Positions 63,401-64,000 of a stretch of DNA of 64,000 bases are shown here, one piece after another; the first letter of the stretch is position 1; every line of letters begins with the position of its first letter. Location: positions 682,001-746,000 of the forward strand of contig NZ_CP060010.1 in NCBI RefSeq assembly GCF_017798205.1, read 5' to 3'. Source of the stretch: Cognatishimia activa. GTDB lineage: Bacteria > Pseudomonadota > Alphaproteobacteria > Rhodobacterales > Rhodobacteraceae. A program made the position numbers and the translations under genes. Below the pieces are notes generated by a model. It was not told where the DNA came from, did no database searches, and saw nothing but the letters and a program-made list of their open reading frames with translations.

Positions 63401-63964
63401 ATGTTCATTCAGACTGAATCCACGCCAAACCCTGCCACGCTGAAATTCCTGCCAGGCCAAACCGTACTTGAGGTCGGCACCGCGGACTTCCCTTCAGCCG
63501 AAGCAGCCGAGGCCTCGCCTTTGGCCAAGCGCGTCTTTGCGCTGAGCGGCGTGACGGGTGTCTTTCTGGGCAATGACTTTGTGACCGTGACCAAAGGCGC
63601 CGACGTTGAATGGGACCATGTGAAGCCGTCGATCCTTGGCGCAATTATGGAGCATTTCCAGTCCGGTCAGCCTGTCATGGGCGACACCGGCGCTGCTGCC
63701 AGCGGTCACGCGGAACACACCGGCGAAGACGGTGAGATCGTCGATCAGATCAAAGAGCTGCTGGATACACGTGTGCGCCCGGCCGTGGCGCAAGATGGTG
63801 GCGACATCACCTTCCATGGTTTTGACCGAGGCGTGGTCTACCTGCACATGCAGGGGGCTTGCGCAGGCTGCCCCTCCTCGACCATCACTCTGAAGATGGG
63901 CATCGAGAACCTGCTGCGCCACTATATTCCAGAAGTGACAGAGGTACGTCCTGTTGGCGTCTGA
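63401..63964 (+). CDS. NfuA-like Fe-S scaffold/carrier protein
   Basis: The 187-aa protein has the N-terminal Nfu domain (MFIQTESTPNPATLKFLPG) and a C-terminal NifU domain with QGACAGCPSSTITLK, whose CxxC holds a [4Fe-4S] cluster. Such proteins deliver clusters to targets such as lipoyl synthase and aconitase. AAGGA precedes the ATG. A probable Irr box upstream fits iron-dependent control. Its stop overlaps the tsaB start. Confidence 0.93.
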   Translation: MFIQTESTPNPATLKFLPGQTVLEVGTADFPSAEAAEASPLAKRVFALSGVTGVFLGNDFVTVTKGADVEWDHVKPSILGAIMEHFQSGQPVMGDTGAAASGHAEHTGEDGEIVDQIKELLDTRVRPAVAQDGGDITFHGFDRGVVYLHMQGACAGCPSSTITLKMGIENLLRHYIPEVTEVRPVGV

Positions 63965-64000
63965 GCCTCTGATCCTGGGATTTGACACATCGGCCGCGCA
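63954..64000 (+). CDS. tsaB: Probable TsaB, tRNA threonylcarbamoyladenosine factor (3' truncated)
   Basis: Only the first ~15 codons are present. From TTG 63954 they read LASEPLILGFDTSAA, matching the start of TsaB (LILGFDTSA), which helps to form t6A37 in tRNA. AGAGG lies nine bases upstream. It overlaps the NfuA-like gene by 11 bases. The call rests on a very short stretch. Confidence 0.6.
   Translation, partial: MASEPLILGFDTSAA

Overview
The window reads as a gene-dense chromosomal segment of an alphaproteobacterium, most likely Rhodobacteraceae (roseobacter group). The support is the high-GC coding, the gene families and their order (gcvT-gcvH-gcvP behind a tandem glycine riboswitch, mreBCD-mrdA-mrdB, rsmI-yraN-gshB, coaBC-dut-moeB), a perfect FnrL-type palindrome, a probable Irr box, and short interspersed repeats of a kind I associate with this family. 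I see no phage, insertion sequence, CRISPR array, tRNA or rRNA. Both ends cut genes: the 3' part of ettA on the left and the first codons of a probable tsaB on the right.

Layout. 1-5.8 kb: ettA end, a MITE-like inverted repeat, a DUF465 gene behind an FNR palindrome, a HugZ-like gene, a YciA-type thioesterase, a 55-aa membrane protein with its own terminator, a geranylgeranyl-reductase-like flavoprotein and an MFS transporter. 5.8-11 kb: arylesterase divergent from a YbbA/YbbP-type ABC system, then a membrane-bound LytTR regulator. 11.1-15.8 kb: the glycine cleavage operon with its riboswitch. 16-24.6 kb: gamma-glutamylcyclotransferase-like protein, MATE exporter, gltX, DUF1801 protein, Pr6Pr-like membrane protein, nadE, a periplasmic MORN-repeat protein and an SDR enzyme. 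24.7-28.4 kb: a leucine-rich leader peptide, a cupin and leuA, then a CIA30 protein and rlmJ. 28.5-36 kb: the rod-shape operon mreB-mreC-mreD-mrdA-mrdB, a VOC protein and a ghrA-like reductase. 35.6-40 kb: SseB and uracil-DNA glycosylase family genes, an ArsR regulator with its ArsP-like permease, and nhaA.

40-54 kb: capsule export ATPase and KpsE-like protein with kdsA but no KpsM permease, an M3 peptidase, membrane-anchored MoeB, dut, coaBC, an RpoH-family sigma factor, cobU/cobP, a cobC-like phosphatase, a GST, comM, gshB and yraN. 54-64 kb: rsmI divergent from an LpoA-like lipoprotein, then glnD, murJ, a rhomboid lacking its catalytic residues, trpS, a universal stress protein, an NfuA-like Fe-S protein and tsaB.

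The most notable items are regulatory or small: the leucine attenuator candidate before cupin-leuA, the tandem glycine riboswitch, the FNR and Irr sites, a free-standing terminator suggesting a small RNA or attenuator at about 15.9-16.0 kb, repeats at convergent junctions that supply stop codons, and the apparently inactive rhomboid. I did not find a clearly novel multi-gene system; most of the window is core metabolism and cell-envelope biology.
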